A stretch of 64,000 nt of DNA from Spirochaetales bacterium (GTDB taxonomy: Bacteria; Spirochaetota; Spirochaetia; SZUA-6; JAFGRV01): assembly GCA_016935735.1 (NCBI GenBank), contig JAFGQK010000119.1:1-64000 (forward strand). The letters are read 5' to 3'. The notes under the pieces are model-generated. The model searched no databases, was not told the DNA's origin, and was given only the letters and a program-made list of their open reading frames with translations. Shown here piece after piece: positions 28,553-38,895 of the stretch (its first letter is position 1; every line of letters starts with the position of its first letter). Both the position numbers and the translations under genes were made by a program.

Positions 28553-29597
28553 CCTTATCCTTTTCTTTCTTTTTCACCCCAGGGTTATCCGGAATATCCA
28601 TGCCTGGTGAACCTAAAACACATATTTCATTCCCGCCCTTCATCCATATAAGATTCATAAGGTTGTATGTGTCGGTAAGTACTTTTTTCCAGTTTTGCTT
28701 TGTATGCCGGCAGATTCCTATAGCGATGGTAGCGGTAAGACGGAACACCTGCTTCTTTTCCGGGTCTGCTTTTTCCCCTGCTGTATATATTCGTCCCGGT
28801 CCGATACTTAAAAAAAGTACTGCAAGTGACCGGGCGATTTCCAGGGCCATTTTTGTTTTTGTCCGGTTAAGAATAAGAACCACTTCATTTCCCCTTAACC
28901 GGACCGCCCATCCGGTATCTTCTTCCCGTATTTTATTCTGAATTGCAGAAGCAATTCTCACAAGAACAGCATCACCTGCTTTATGCCCGAAGATATCATT
29001 CAGTTGTTTGAACCTGTCCGGTTTTATGACAATAAATGCCACAGGGGTGGCAAGAAGCCGTGAAATTTCCCTTTCAAGGTAGAGTTTTGTAAATAAGCCT
29101 GTAAGCTGGTCTGTATAAAGCTGTTCCTGAAGGTACTTTATCCATGTTGTATTCTCTGCAATAAGAGTATGAACAGCTCTTAACCTGCTTGATAGAATAA
29201 AAAGGGAATGAAAATACAACCGGGCCATGATATCCGGTTTTTCATTTGTCAGGCTGTCGAATGTATGGGGAAACGCCGGGAACAGTATGAGTGAACTTTT
29301 TTTTAAGGCACACGCTTCAACATCGTAAAGAGAATTGGTAATAAAATCGAATTCCCCAAAACTGTCTCCTGTTACATAGCGTGCTAGATCCATCTTTTTA
29401 TTATCGTCTACAACCTGTGTGACACCGATTTCGCCGGATTTTACAATATAGAAATGAATAGCCGCGCCGCCCCGGTGAAATACAACCTCTCCCTGATGGA
29501 ATATCTTCTCTACGACACGTGTTTTAATATAATCCAGATCTTCATCCATTAGTGCGGAAAATAGTGATGCTTTTTTCAGCAATTGTATTTCTACCAT
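28542..29597 (-). CDS. cyclic nucleotide-binding-like domain + degenerate GGDEF protein
   Basis: cNMP-like N-terminus (GEVVFHRGGAAIHFYIVKSGEIGV); LRGNEVVLIL in the GGDEF position. Confidence 0.85.
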   Translation of the reverse strand: MVEIQLLKKASLFSALMDEDLDYIKTRVVEKIFHQGEVVFHRGGAAIHFYIVKSGEIGVTQVVDDNKKMDLARYVTGDSFGEFDFITNSLYDVEACALKKSSLILFPAFPHTFDSLTNEKPDIMARLYFHSLFILSSRLRAVHTLIAENTTWIKYLQEQLYTDQLTGLFTKLYLEREISRLLATPVAFIVIKPDRFKQLNDIFGHKAGDAVLVRIASAIQNKIREEDTGWAVRLRGNEVVLILNRTKTKMALEIARSLAVLFLSIGPGRIYTAGEKADPEKKQVFRLTATIAIGICRHTKQNWKKVLTDTYNLMNLIWMKGGNEICVLGSPGMDIPDNPGVKKKEKDKDHL

Positions 29598-29824
29598 TTT
29601 TCACGCATCCTTGCTATCATTTTATAAAAGTATGCCAGATTCTTTCCATCTTATCAATGATATTTTTTGCATTAATAACAATTTCCAGCTATTAAAACAG
29701 TGTATACATTCTCCTTTCTGCTTTTTTTTAGTACATTGGCGAGATAAAGTGTGTTTGTTTACAATCATCACAAACCGGGGGACCGGCAATATGCATATTC
29801 TATCCATGACACAGGACCGGGTGA

Positions 29825-31189
29825 ATGAAAGGTTTTTTTGCATCTATCGAAAATAAGGATATTCAACAGGCACTTATATTTTCCATTTTTGATGGTGTTC
29901 TCTGGGCACTCATGTTCGGATTTGCAGAAAACTACCTTATACCCTTTGCCCTTTTTTTTAATGCAACTGCTTTTCAGATCAGTTTTATGCAGGGAACCAT
30001 GCAATTCGGTATCTCCATAGCCCAGCTTATTGGCGCACCTTTTATCCAGAAGTTCAAGAAAAGAAAAGCACTCTCAATTACCTGCAATATATTCCATGCT
30101 TCATCTTTTCTTGCCATCCTTTTTGGAGGAATCTTCACAAAAAATCCCTGGGTTATTCTTATCTCTTTTATGTTTGGTGCCTTTGCCAACAGTATCGCCG
30201 GCCCGGGCTGGATATCCTGGATGAATGATATTGTTCCTCCCGACAAACGCGGCAGATTCTGGGGATACAGGAATAGAATAATAAATTTTGCCCAGTTCAC
30301 TGCAATTACCCTTGCCGGTATTCTTCTTTACCTGGCAGAAATCAAAAAAAATGAAATACTCATTTATATAATTCTTTTTACCATAGCCAGTATGGCACGT
30401 TTTTCATCTATTGTCCCCCTTTCAAAACAATATGAGCCGGATATGGTTGTACCTTCCGGCAGGACAGACTTTAAGTTCCGGATATTTCTTTCACGTCTTT
30501 TATTCTCAAACTTCGGAAGGTTTACTCTTTTCTCTTTTATCCTCACCTTTGCAGTCAATATTATGGCACCCATTATCCCGGTGTTTCTCATACAATCTCT
30601 TCACTTCAATTACATTCAGTACATGATTATTATGATGTCTTCCATGGTATCGTCATTCATCGCCGTGAGTTACTGGGGTCCACTGGCAGACAGGTACGGA
30701 AATTACAGAATATTGATAGTGACAGCACTGTCCATTCCCGTTATCGCCTTTGGCTGGGTGTTTTTCAAGAATTTTTACCTGCTTGTGATCTGGCAGCTTT
30801 TTTCCGGTTTTATCTGGTCCGGTTTTAACCTTTCCAATCTTAACTATATATTCGACAGTATAAGACCCGAGAATGTACCGAAAATTTCTGCTTATTTTCA
30901 ATCCCTGAATAACCTCTGTGCATTTACCGGGTCCATGGTTGGGGGGCTCCTTTCCACGGTGACCGGACACTTTTCCATCGGTTTTTTTGCAGCAAACAAT
31001 TATGAAATCATTTTTCTTATTTCCGGTGTTGTGCGATTGTTATGCATCATTATCCTGGCAAAGCGTTTTGTTGAAGTAAGGAAGGTTGCACAATCCCCGG
31101 GAATAAGGTATTTTTATATCTATCAGCCTATGTTTAATATCATCAACAGGTTTATGTTGATATTTAACCGTATAAGGGGAAAGAAGTAA
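29825..31189 (+). CDS. MFS transporter
   Basis: Multi-TM; DIVPPDKRGRFWGYRNRI and YWGPLADRYGNYRIL MFS-type loops. Confidence 0.88.
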   Translation: MKGFFASIENKDIQQALIFSIFDGVLWALMFGFAENYLIPFALFFNATAFQISFMQGTMQFGISIAQLIGAPFIQKFKKRKALSITCNIFHASSFLAILFGGIFTKNPWVILISFMFGAFANSIAGPGWISWMNDIVPPDKRGRFWGYRNRIINFAQFTAITLAGILLYLAEIKKNEILIYIILFTIASMARFSSIVPLSKQYEPDMVVPSGRTDFKFRIFLSRLLFSNFGRFTLFSFILTFAVNIMAPIIPVFLIQSLHFNYIQYMIIMMSSMVSSFIAVSYWGPLADRYGNYRILIVTALSIPVIAFGWVFFKNFYLLVIWQLFSGFIWSGFNLSNLNYIFDSIRPENVPKISAYFQSLNNLCAFTGSMVGGLLSTVTGHFSIGFFAANNYEIIFLISGVVRLLCIIILAKRFVEVRKVAQSPGIRYFYIYQPMFNIINRFMLIFNRIRGKK

Positions 31190-31193
31190 AAGA

Positions 31194-31212
31194 CCACCTG
31201 CGGAGCAGGTGG
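31194..31212 (+). terminator. rho-independent terminator after MFS gene
   Basis: CCACCTGC-GGA-GCAGGTGG-CTTTTTC. Confidence 0.85.
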
Positions 31213-31306
31213 CTTTTTCTAAATTAAAAGAATATAAAAGGCATAGCCTTTATAATCAATATAATTAAGGAGGAAATAGACTCCCTCCAAAGGAGGTGGT
31301 TTACTT

Positions 31307-32314
31307 TTGATAATGAAAGAAAAGAAAAAAGCAATCTGTATTATTTTTTTGAATTTTATTGTCAGTTATTACGGGTCAGGTGATGTGAGTAAGGTTTTTA
31401 TTCTTGCAGGTCAATCAAATATGGTGGGGACAGGAAACATTATGGACCTGCCGGAAGACCTGAAAGCGGCACAGCCGGATGTATTGATCTATACTGCCGG
31501 AACCGCGGAGTACGGGTGGACCACGCTCCAGCCGGGGGTTGGGGCATCGACAGGTTCATTCGGCCCGGAAGTGACATTCGGCCGGGATATTTCCCGGGCA
31601 TTTCCAGGGGAAACAATCGGATTAATAAAAATCGCATGGACCGGGACCAGTCTTGCTTATGACTGGCGTCCTCCAGGTGCCGGGGACACACCGGGAAGAC
31701 TCTACACGGAGTTTGTTGATAATGTATGGAATGCCCTGAATACCCTCCCCGGTGGAGCGGGTGCGGTAATTATGGGGATGTGCTGGATGCAGGGTGAATC
31801 AGATGCATGTAATATCTACCCGGCGAGTGAATATGAGACGAATCTGACCTGTTTTATTAACGACATAAGGGACGAGTTCAATATTCCGAACATGCCTTTT
31901 GTCATTGCAATGATCGAAAGAACATCTGTATGGCAGGAATATGAAGTGGTACGTGCAGCCCAGGCTGCTGTTGCACAAAGCCTCCCGTATGTCGGTATTT
32001 TTGACTGCGATGGATTTCCCTCGGACGGATCCCATTATAAATCGGAAGGGCTCATACTCATGGGTGAAGCCTTTGCTTCGGCCATGATTCCCCTCCTTTC
32101 CGGGGCAACAGTCCCGCCGGTGAACCTGGGAGATGTAAATAATGACGGGAATATCGATATTATCGATGCCCTCCTGGTTGCGCAGTACTATGTTGGCCTG
32201 AATCCCCGGGGCTTTGTTGCATCGAACGCGGATGTTGACAGGGATGGATCCATCACCATTGTCGATGCACTCCTTATTGCACAGTATTATGTGGGGTTAA
32301 TTGGGGGATTTTAA
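31307..32314 (+). CDS. SGNH sialate-O-acetylesterase/CE6-like protein with C-terminal dockerin
   Basis: VFILAGQSNMVGTG, MCWMQGESDA, FPSDGSHYKSEGLILMGEAFA; dockerin GDVNNDGNIDIIDALLVAQYYVGL / ADVDRDGSITIVDALLIAQYYVGL. Confidence 0.87.
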   Translation: MIMKEKKKAICIIFLNFIVSYYGSGDVSKVFILAGQSNMVGTGNIMDLPEDLKAAQPDVLIYTAGTAEYGWTTLQPGVGASTGSFGPEVTFGRDISRAFPGETIGLIKIAWTGTSLAYDWRPPGAGDTPGRLYTEFVDNVWNALNTLPGGAGAVIMGMCWMQGESDACNIYPASEYETNLTCFINDIRDEFNIPNMPFVIAMIERTSVWQEYEVVRAAQAAVAQSLPYVGIFDCDGFPSDGSHYKSEGLILMGEAFASAMIPLLSGATVPPVNLGDVNNDGNIDIIDALLVAQYYVGLNPRGFVASNADVDRDGSITIVDALLIAQYYVGLIGGF

Positions 32315-32458
32315 CAAGTTATCCGGTAAAACGCTGCAATTAAAAAATAGCCATAAAAACCGCTTGATTCCTTACTCAACATCTATTTATATTTAAACAA
32401 CATTATCACCGGGGTAAGGGTAATAAAAGTGTAATTCAGTCAATAGACAAGGATAGGG

Positions 32459-33835
32459 ATGAAGGAAAAAAATGATAACATACCGGAACACCAGACAAAA
32501 GGAGTGCAAATACTTTTAGGTAATCCTAAAAAAGCGATTATTAAGCTTTCGATCCCGATGATTATCGCCATGTCTGCAAATACCCTCTACAATCTTGCAG
32601 ATGCGATCTGGGTTTCCGGTATAGGGGCGGATGCCCTTTCTGCTGTAGGTTTCTTTTTTCCCTTTTTTATGTTTCTTATGGCACTCGCTACCGGGTTAGG
32701 AATCGGCGGGGGGGCTGCAATATCCCAGCATATCGGGACAAAAGACAGGGAAGGCGCAAATTCCGTTGCCATGCATACTATTGTCCTCATGGTCATTATC
32801 ACGGTTATTTTAATGGTTCCCTTTCTTTTATTCACCAGGCCTCTTTTCGAGATTATGGGGGCAAAAGATGCGCTTGATCTGACAATATCATATGCACAAA
32901 TCGTATTCGGGGGCACATTTTTCGTATTGTTTGCCCAGGTGAGTTATGCTCTTTTACGGAGTGAAGGGGATGCAAATCGTGCCATGTTTGCAATGCTTAT
33001 CGGTGCGGGCCTGAACATTATCCTTGATCCCCTGTTCATCTATGTTTTTAACCTTGGTGTTCCGGGTGCGGCATATGCAACGATTCTTTCCATGGGAATT
33101 TCTTCTGCACTCCTTTTCTACTGGCTTTTCATTCAAAAAAAGACATATATATCGTTTCATTTTAAAGGATTTCATTTTGATACCGCTATCCTTTGGGATA
33201 TCTTTAAGGTGGGGATTCCCGCATCACTTGCCCAGGTATCAATGTCACTGATGATGGGTATCATTACATTCCTTATTTCTATAATAAGTGGTGACAGGGG
33301 GGTGGCTGTTTTTACCACTGGCTGGCGGGTGGTGATGATCGCGATTCTCCCGCTTCTTGGCATTGCCACGGCTGTTACCTCCGTATCCGGTGCAACATTC
33401 GGGGCCAGGGAATTCGAAAAACTTGATACAGGACATTCTTATGCTGTTAAAATGGGTACTGTTATTGAAATCTGCATAGCCATTTTTACGTTTCTTTTTG
33501 CCCCTCTTATTACCAGGGTCTTTACCTGGTCACCCGGAACAGCAGGATTGACCGATGATATTATTATCTTGCTGCGGCATACCAGCATTTACTACCCTGC
33601 TGTCGCCGGCGGGATGCTTTCTTCTGCAATGTTCCAGGGAACCGGAAAAGGGACGGCTTCCCTGGTGATAACAATTCTGAGAACACTTGTTCTGACTGTT
33701 CCCTGTGCAGCATTATTTGCCATTATTTTTGAATGGGGTATGGAGGGAGTCTACATGGGGCTGATAATTGCATCCTGGGGGTCCAGTTTCTTTGCTTTCA
33801 TCTGGGCACGGCTTTATATTAAAAACCTTAAGTAA
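32459..33835 (+). CDS. MATE family efflux transporter
   Basis: IKLSIPMIIAMSANTLYNLADAIWVSGIG; ~12 TM helices. Confidence 0.95.
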   Translation: MKEKNDNIPEHQTKGVQILLGNPKKAIIKLSIPMIIAMSANTLYNLADAIWVSGIGADALSAVGFFFPFFMFLMALATGLGIGGGAAISQHIGTKDREGANSVAMHTIVLMVIITVILMVPFLLFTRPLFEIMGAKDALDLTISYAQIVFGGTFFVLFAQVSYALLRSEGDANRAMFAMLIGAGLNIILDPLFIYVFNLGVPGAAYATILSMGISSALLFYWLFIQKKTYISFHFKGFHFDTAILWDIFKVGIPASLAQVSMSLMMGIITFLISIISGDRGVAVFTTGWRVVMIAILPLLGIATAVTSVSGATFGAREFEKLDTGHSYAVKMGTVIEICIAIFTFLFAPLITRVFTWSPGTAGLTDDIIILLRHTSIYYPAVAGGMLSSAMFQGTGKGTASLVITILRTLVLTVPCAALFAIIFEWGMEGVYMGLIIASWGSSFFAFIWARLYIKNLK

Positions 33836-33923
33836 AAGCATGGCAATCATATTGAAAATGGAATTGAGGTTTAACTCTTGAATATTACCTTTGCAGTTTG
33901 GCAAGCTGATCTTCCGGATTCAA

Positions 33924-33949
33924 GACCGGCCATTAAAAAATAGCCGGTC
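33924..33949 (+). terminator. rho-independent terminator after MATE gene
   Basis: GACCGGC-N12-GCCGGTC-TTTTTATTT. Confidence 0.8.
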
Positions 33950-34027
33950 TTTTTATTTCATACAGTTCGTGGTAATTTATGAAGATTGCTAATCCCGTTT
34001 ACCGTGGTTATGCATTATAGATGAAAC

Positions 34028-35050
34028 TTATTGAATTATTTGATTCGCCCTCTTCAGTAAACCTTCGGGTACTTGTAATCCCAATTCTTTTGCCACTTTT
34101 GAATTAATATAAAGGTCCTGCTCCGGGGTGACCACAGGAATTGTGCCTGCATTTGTTCCTTTGAGTATTTTATCGGCTAATGGTGCTGCAAGTTCCCCTA
34201 CTGTAACAAGATTTTCAGAATTACCGAAAAGAGCCCCTTGTTGTACTGTATAGAGAAAGCTTCCGCCAAGAGGTATTTTATGGTCCATGGCAAATTTATT
34301 AATCAGGCCAAAACCTGCCGGAGTGTGATTGAAACCATCAGGCATAAGGATAATTGCATCTATAACAGGTTCACTTTTTTTAGCACGTACTCCGAGATCC
34401 TCCTTAAGTTCATCCAAAACTGTTCCGGGAGCTTCCACCAGGGCAACCCCCAGTGCTGCTGCTGTCGGTCGTAAAGTGTCGAGTACGAACATATTATTGG
34501 GGTTATTTTTATCATACCCTATCCATACCGTCTTTACCTGTGGTGCAATCGACAATAATATTTCTAATCGTTTACTTGTCGTATCGGGCCCGGGATACCG
34601 TACCCCGGTAACATTTCCGCCCGGTTTCTGGACATTTTTTACCAATTTCTTATCCTCTATACCTACATAGGCGAAAAGCAACGGGATATCTGTTCCCTGG
34701 ATAGCCGCATAAGCTACCATTGTCGCCGGGGTGGGAAATGAAAAAATCAAATTAACCTTATCATCTATAAATTTTTTTGTAATACGTTGTTCTTCGGCTG
34801 TATCACCATTTGCATTCTGTTCATCATAAACAATATTTTTCCCCTCTATGTAGCCCAAATCAGTCATTTTGGTTTTAAAACCTTTGAGTACATCAACAAA
34901 AGACCCACCATCATGTACTATTCCTACCCTGTATATCTCCGGCTTCCTGGAGCTATAACAAGAGACCATAAGAACGGCAAATCCGAAAATAAAAATACAT
35001 ACTATTCCTGCCATACTTATTCTGTTTCTTAAATTTCTTTTTCTAAACAT
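34028..35050 (-). CDS. ABC_sub_bind (TrpX/DUF534-type) substrate-binding lipoprotein
   Basis: Lipobox LMVSC; YRVGIVHDGGSFVDVLKGFKTKMTDLGYIEGKNIVYDEQNANGD. Confidence 0.9.
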   Translation of the reverse strand: MFRKRNLRNRISMAGIVCIFIFGFAVLMVSCYSSRKPEIYRVGIVHDGGSFVDVLKGFKTKMTDLGYIEGKNIVYDEQNANGDTAEEQRITKKFIDDKVNLIFSFPTPATMVAYAAIQGTDIPLLFAYVGIEDKKLVKNVQKPGGNVTGVRYPGPDTTSKRLEILLSIAPQVKTVWIGYDKNNPNNMFVLDTLRPTAAALGVALVEAPGTVLDELKEDLGVRAKKSEPVIDAIILMPDGFNHTPAGFGLINKFAMDHKIPLGGSFLYTVQQGALFGNSENLVTVGELAAPLADKILKGTNAGTIPVVTPEQDLYINSKVAKELGLQVPEGLLKRANQIIQ

Positions 35051-35272
35051 AATACCTATTCCTCCTCTTTGAGATATTCTCTATCATACTATAAAGCATA
35101 AAAAAAAATAATATTTATTCAAGAGTCATATTTTAAAGAAATCGTTTGAATTTTTATTGCGGGTTTACTATAATTTATCATAAAGCAATTCACCGTTAAT
35201 GAATGGAAAAACGACCATATAAATTATTATGAGGAGTGATATTATTTCTTTGTTAAGAAAAGGAATTGCGTA

Positions 35273-37279
35273 ATGATAAAAAAAACCAGGAAAGAACATT
35301 CATCTCCAACTCTTGTAATGATACTGGCAGTATCCTTTTTCTCCTTAAGTGTGTTAATCCTGCTTATATCCGGAGGAATCCAGTTAATGGTCTATTCACG
35401 ATCCCAGCGTGAATCCATAGCTGGTAAACTCAAAACAAACGCTATTGAAGCCTCGAATGTTGTTAGTAATTTTATCAAGGAGAAAGTAGGTGTTTTTAAG
35501 GCAGTCTCAAGTTCCATTAATCTTCGCGGAATCCCGGAAAAGGCAGGGGAACAGATACTTGAAGGAGTTCTGGGGCTTCATCCGGAAATCAGGCATATCA
35601 TTTTCATTACGCCGGAAGGCTCGATACGGTCCAGTGCTTCCCGGCTTTCCCATTCTATGATGATGGAGTTTTATTCCGGGATTACCGATGAATATCAGAA
35701 AATAAAAAAAGAATTGGTCTATATAAGTGCTGTATATATAGATTCTGTAACAAGTGAGCCGGAAATGTTTATCGGGGTTCACGATACAACCTTATCGGGT
35801 GAAATACGTGGAAGCCTTGTGGTTGAGATAAACCTTAAATTCATGTGGGATCTCATGAGCGGTATTAAAGTCGGAAGGACAGGGTATGCTTTTGTTGTGG
35901 ACAAACAGGGAACTCTGATTGCGTTCAGAGACCCGTCCCGTGTTCTTAGGGGAGAATCAATAGCCAATCTGAACCCGGTTCGACAATTTATTGAAAACTC
36001 GGACATAGGCAGTATTGGGAGCAGCACGTACAGTGGAATTATGGACAAAGAGGTTCTTGGCCTTTACATCCCGCTTATTACCCCTGATTGGGCAGTTGTA
36101 GCGGAGATGCCGTTGAATGAGGCAAATGAGGAAATAACGGCAAACATATTCATCGTTGTCGCCATTACAATTGGTATTGCTCTTTTCGCCGGATTCATTG
36201 GGATGTTTCTCGCGCGGAAGATTGCAATTCCTCTTGTTAACCTTACAAAAACTGCCGTTAGAATTACGGAAGGAGATACCAAACTTATTGCAACGATAGA
36301 AGGTTCGAAAGAAGTAGTCCGGCTTGCAAAGGCATTTAATAGTATGACAGCAGAACTAAGAAATAAAGCAGAGGGGTTTAAGAGGGTTAATGATATTCTT
36401 TCCGAGGTCATTTTAAAAGCAAAGGAAATGATTTCCAATCTTAATTCTGCATCAAAAGAAATTGAGGCCGCTTCCCAGGAACAAACAACCGGGGCCAATC
36501 AACAGGCAAGCGGCATTACAGAAGTGAATGCAACACTCCAGGAACTCACTATTAATGCAAAACAGATCACTACTAATGTCAGTGAACTCGTCTACTCGAG
36601 TGAAGAGGTAATAAAGCTTCTTAAGGAAAGTGAAAAACGGTTACTCGAGTCGGTAACCCAGCTTGAAGATGCAGGGATGATTTCAAAAGCCAATACAACA
36701 CAGATACAGGAACTCGGTAAACGTTCCGTTATTATCAACGAGATGGTTGAACTTATCAAAGATGTGGCAAACAAGACAAATATTCTTTCTATCAATGCTG
36801 CAATTGAGGCATCGAGAAGCGGAGAGGTAAGCGTTGGCTTTTCTGTCGTGGCCGCAGAAATCAGGGAACTTTCCAGGGAAACGATATTATCGGCAAAAAA
36901 AGCAGAGGTAGCGGCAAGGGAAATCAGGGAATTCCTTGATTCAATCATTATGTCTTCTGAAGATGAATCAACAAAAGTTGTGAAAAGCAGTGTAGCCGGC
37001 AAGGATATTTTTAACAATATAGGGACGATTGTTGCGAAAATTAATAATAATTATTCTTTCACACAGAAAATCGATGTCTCAATAAAGCAACAGGAAAATA
37101 GTTCGATCCAGGCTGCTGAAACGATGCGTCAGATGGCGGAAATAGCACGGCAATCCGCAGAGACAGCACGGCAAACGTTTGAAGCAGCGAAGAATATCGT
37201 TTTTTTAGGAGAGGAACTTAACAGTATAGTAACAAAGTTCGACACTGGAGAAAGTGGGATAGAGTACCAGGGTGAATAA
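35273..37279 (+). CDS. methyl-accepting chemotaxis protein (dCache-like sensor)
   Basis: TM-Cache-TM-HAMP; KTNILSINAAIEASRSGEVSVGFSVVAAEIRELS. Confidence 0.94.
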   Translation: MIKKTRKEHSSPTLVMILAVSFFSLSVLILLISGGIQLMVYSRSQRESIAGKLKTNAIEASNVVSNFIKEKVGVFKAVSSSINLRGIPEKAGEQILEGVLGLHPEIRHIIFITPEGSIRSSASRLSHSMMMEFYSGITDEYQKIKKELVYISAVYIDSVTSEPEMFIGVHDTTLSGEIRGSLVVEINLKFMWDLMSGIKVGRTGYAFVVDKQGTLIAFRDPSRVLRGESIANLNPVRQFIENSDIGSIGSSTYSGIMDKEVLGLYIPLITPDWAVVAEMPLNEANEEITANIFIVVAITIGIALFAGFIGMFLARKIAIPLVNLTKTAVRITEGDTKLIATIEGSKEVVRLAKAFNSMTAELRNKAEGFKRVNDILSEVILKAKEMISNLNSASKEIEAASQEQTTGANQQASGITEVNATLQELTINAKQITTNVSELVYSSEEVIKLLKESEKRLLESVTQLEDAGMISKANTTQIQELGKRSVIINEMVELIKDVANKTNILSINAAIEASRSGEVSVGFSVVAAEIRELSRETILSAKKAEVAAREIREFLDSIIMSSEDESTKVVKSSVAGKDIFNNIGTIVAKINNNYSFTQKIDVSIKQQENSSIQAAETMRQMAEIARQSAETARQTFEAAKNIVFLGEELNSIVTKFDTGESGIEYQGE

Positions 37280-37478
37280 GTTTCCCTCTTAAAATCACAT
37301 AGTGGTTGATTATGTTATCCCGTGGAGTAAATTACTTTATTTTTAAGGTATAATTCTTTATTAAGAATCATAAAAAGAAGTAAGATCATCAACATTTTTC
37401 GTTTAGGTACTGGTAAAAAAAGCAAATCCAGTTATAATAACAACTCAAGCAGAAATCTATAGAGAGAAAAAGGATGAT

Positions 37479-38327
37479 ATGAAGGAATATGCGTACCTTA
37501 CCAGATTCATGAAAAGTATTAAAGCAGGAAAACAGCATACTGCATTTATTACAGGAGCATCAAGCGGACTTGGAGATGCTTATGCCAATGCCCTGGCTCA
37601 ATCCGGTTTTGATCTCATTATAACTGCTCGTAGAAAAGAAAAGCTGGAAGAATGCAAGAAAGTACTTGAAAAAAAGCATTCTGTTTCAGTGGTAACAATC
37701 CAGGCAGATTTAAGTAAACAGGATGATATTGGCAGACTTGAAAACGAAATTGAAAAAAGCCGTAACCTCTGCATGCTCATAAATAATGCAGGGTTTGGTG
37801 CAATGGATTATTTTGCTGCCAGTCCTTTAAGCAAGGTTCTTGATATGCTTCATGTCCATGTTACTGCCACTACCCGGCTCTGCAGGGCTGCTGTACCGGT
37901 CATGAAGAAAAACGGAACGGGATATATCATTAATGTCTCCTCTCTTATGGCGTTTATGCCTCTTGCAGGACAGGTGATGTACAGTGCGACAAAATCTTAT
38001 ATTGTCCATTTTTCAGAAGCATTACAGCAGGAATTACAGAAATCCTCTATTAAGGTTCAGGCCCTGTGTCCCGGTTTTATTGCAACGAACTTTCTTAAAT
38101 CCCCGGAATATAGTGAATCGGACAGCGAGGCTTTACGTATGGATTCCATTACAATGAAACCGGAAAAAGTCGTAGAGGAATCCTTACTTGCATTGAAAAA
38201 AAGGAAGGTTATTTTTATACCCGGTATGAAAAATCGTCTATTGTACCATATCCTCTATAACCGGCCCGGCCTCTGGCTCATAAAAAAAATCGCAGGCAGG
38301 ATGATGTCATCGATCAAACAGGAATAA
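37479..38327 (+). CDS. short-chain dehydrogenase/reductase
   Basis: TGASSGLGDAYA, NNAGFGAMD, YSATKSYIVHF. Confidence 0.96.
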   Translation: MKEYAYLTRFMKSIKAGKQHTAFITGASSGLGDAYANALAQSGFDLIITARRKEKLEECKKVLEKKHSVSVVTIQADLSKQDDIGRLENEIEKSRNLCMLINNAGFGAMDYFAASPLSKVLDMLHVHVTATTRLCRAAVPVMKKNGTGYIINVSSLMAFMPLAGQVMYSATKSYIVHFSEALQQELQKSSIKVQALCPGFIATNFLKSPEYSESDSEALRMDSITMKPEKVVEESLLALKKRKVIFIPGMKNRLLYHILYNRPGLWLIKKIAGRMMSSIKQE

Positions 38328-38347
38328 CCCTGTCCCCTGTCCTGCTT

Positions 38348-38881
38348 TTGCATGGAGATCATGAAGTGGTCACTATTGAATTATTAAAAGAAACGGATAT
38401 AAACACTATTCTTGAATGGAATAAAAACAGATCTGTGGATTTTCTTTTACAGTGGGCGGGAAATGGATATTCATTCCCATTAACAGAAGAACAGATTCTC
38501 ACTAAAATAGTACATAAGGGGGAAATTAACGATACGCATAATATTATTTTTAAAATAAAAGAAGTAAGTGGAAATATGATCGGTACCGTGGAATTATCAA
38601 AAATAAACAGGAAAAAGAAGCAGGCATGGGTATCCCGGTTTTTGATTGGGGATGAAAGGAATAGGAACAGGGGATACGGGTCAGAAGCCCTGAGAGAAGT
38701 TATCTGTTTTGCTTATGATAAACTGGATGTGGAAGACTTGTTTTTACGGGTATTTGATTTTAATGTGAATGCAATAAAATGCTATGAAAAAGCAGGGTTT
38801 AAAAGAATAGAAACAGTTGAAAAAGTCCGGAAAACAGCCGGTGGATTCTGGAATGTGTATGTAATGGAACGGAAAATGTAA
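38348..38881 (+). CDS. GNAT family N-acetyltransferase
   Basis: RNRGYGSEALREVICFAYDKLDVEDLFLRVFDFNVNAIKCYEKAGFK; exact start uncertain. Confidence 0.92.
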   Translation: MHGDHEVVTIELLKETDINTILEWNKNRSVDFLLQWAGNGYSFPLTEEQILTKIVHKGEINDTHNIIFKIKEVSGNMIGTVELSKINRKKKQAWVSRFLIGDERNRNRGYGSEALREVICFAYDKLDVEDLFLRVFDFNVNAIKCYEKAGFKRIETVEKVRKTAGGFWNVYVMERKM

Positions 38882-38895
38882 GGAGGCATATAATA

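Noticed and set aside
36064-37017. Long minus-strand ORFs 36064-36498 and 36592-37017
   Set aside because: Antisense to the clear MCP coding sequence 35273-37279; low-complexity hydrophobic translation typical of antisense MCP frames
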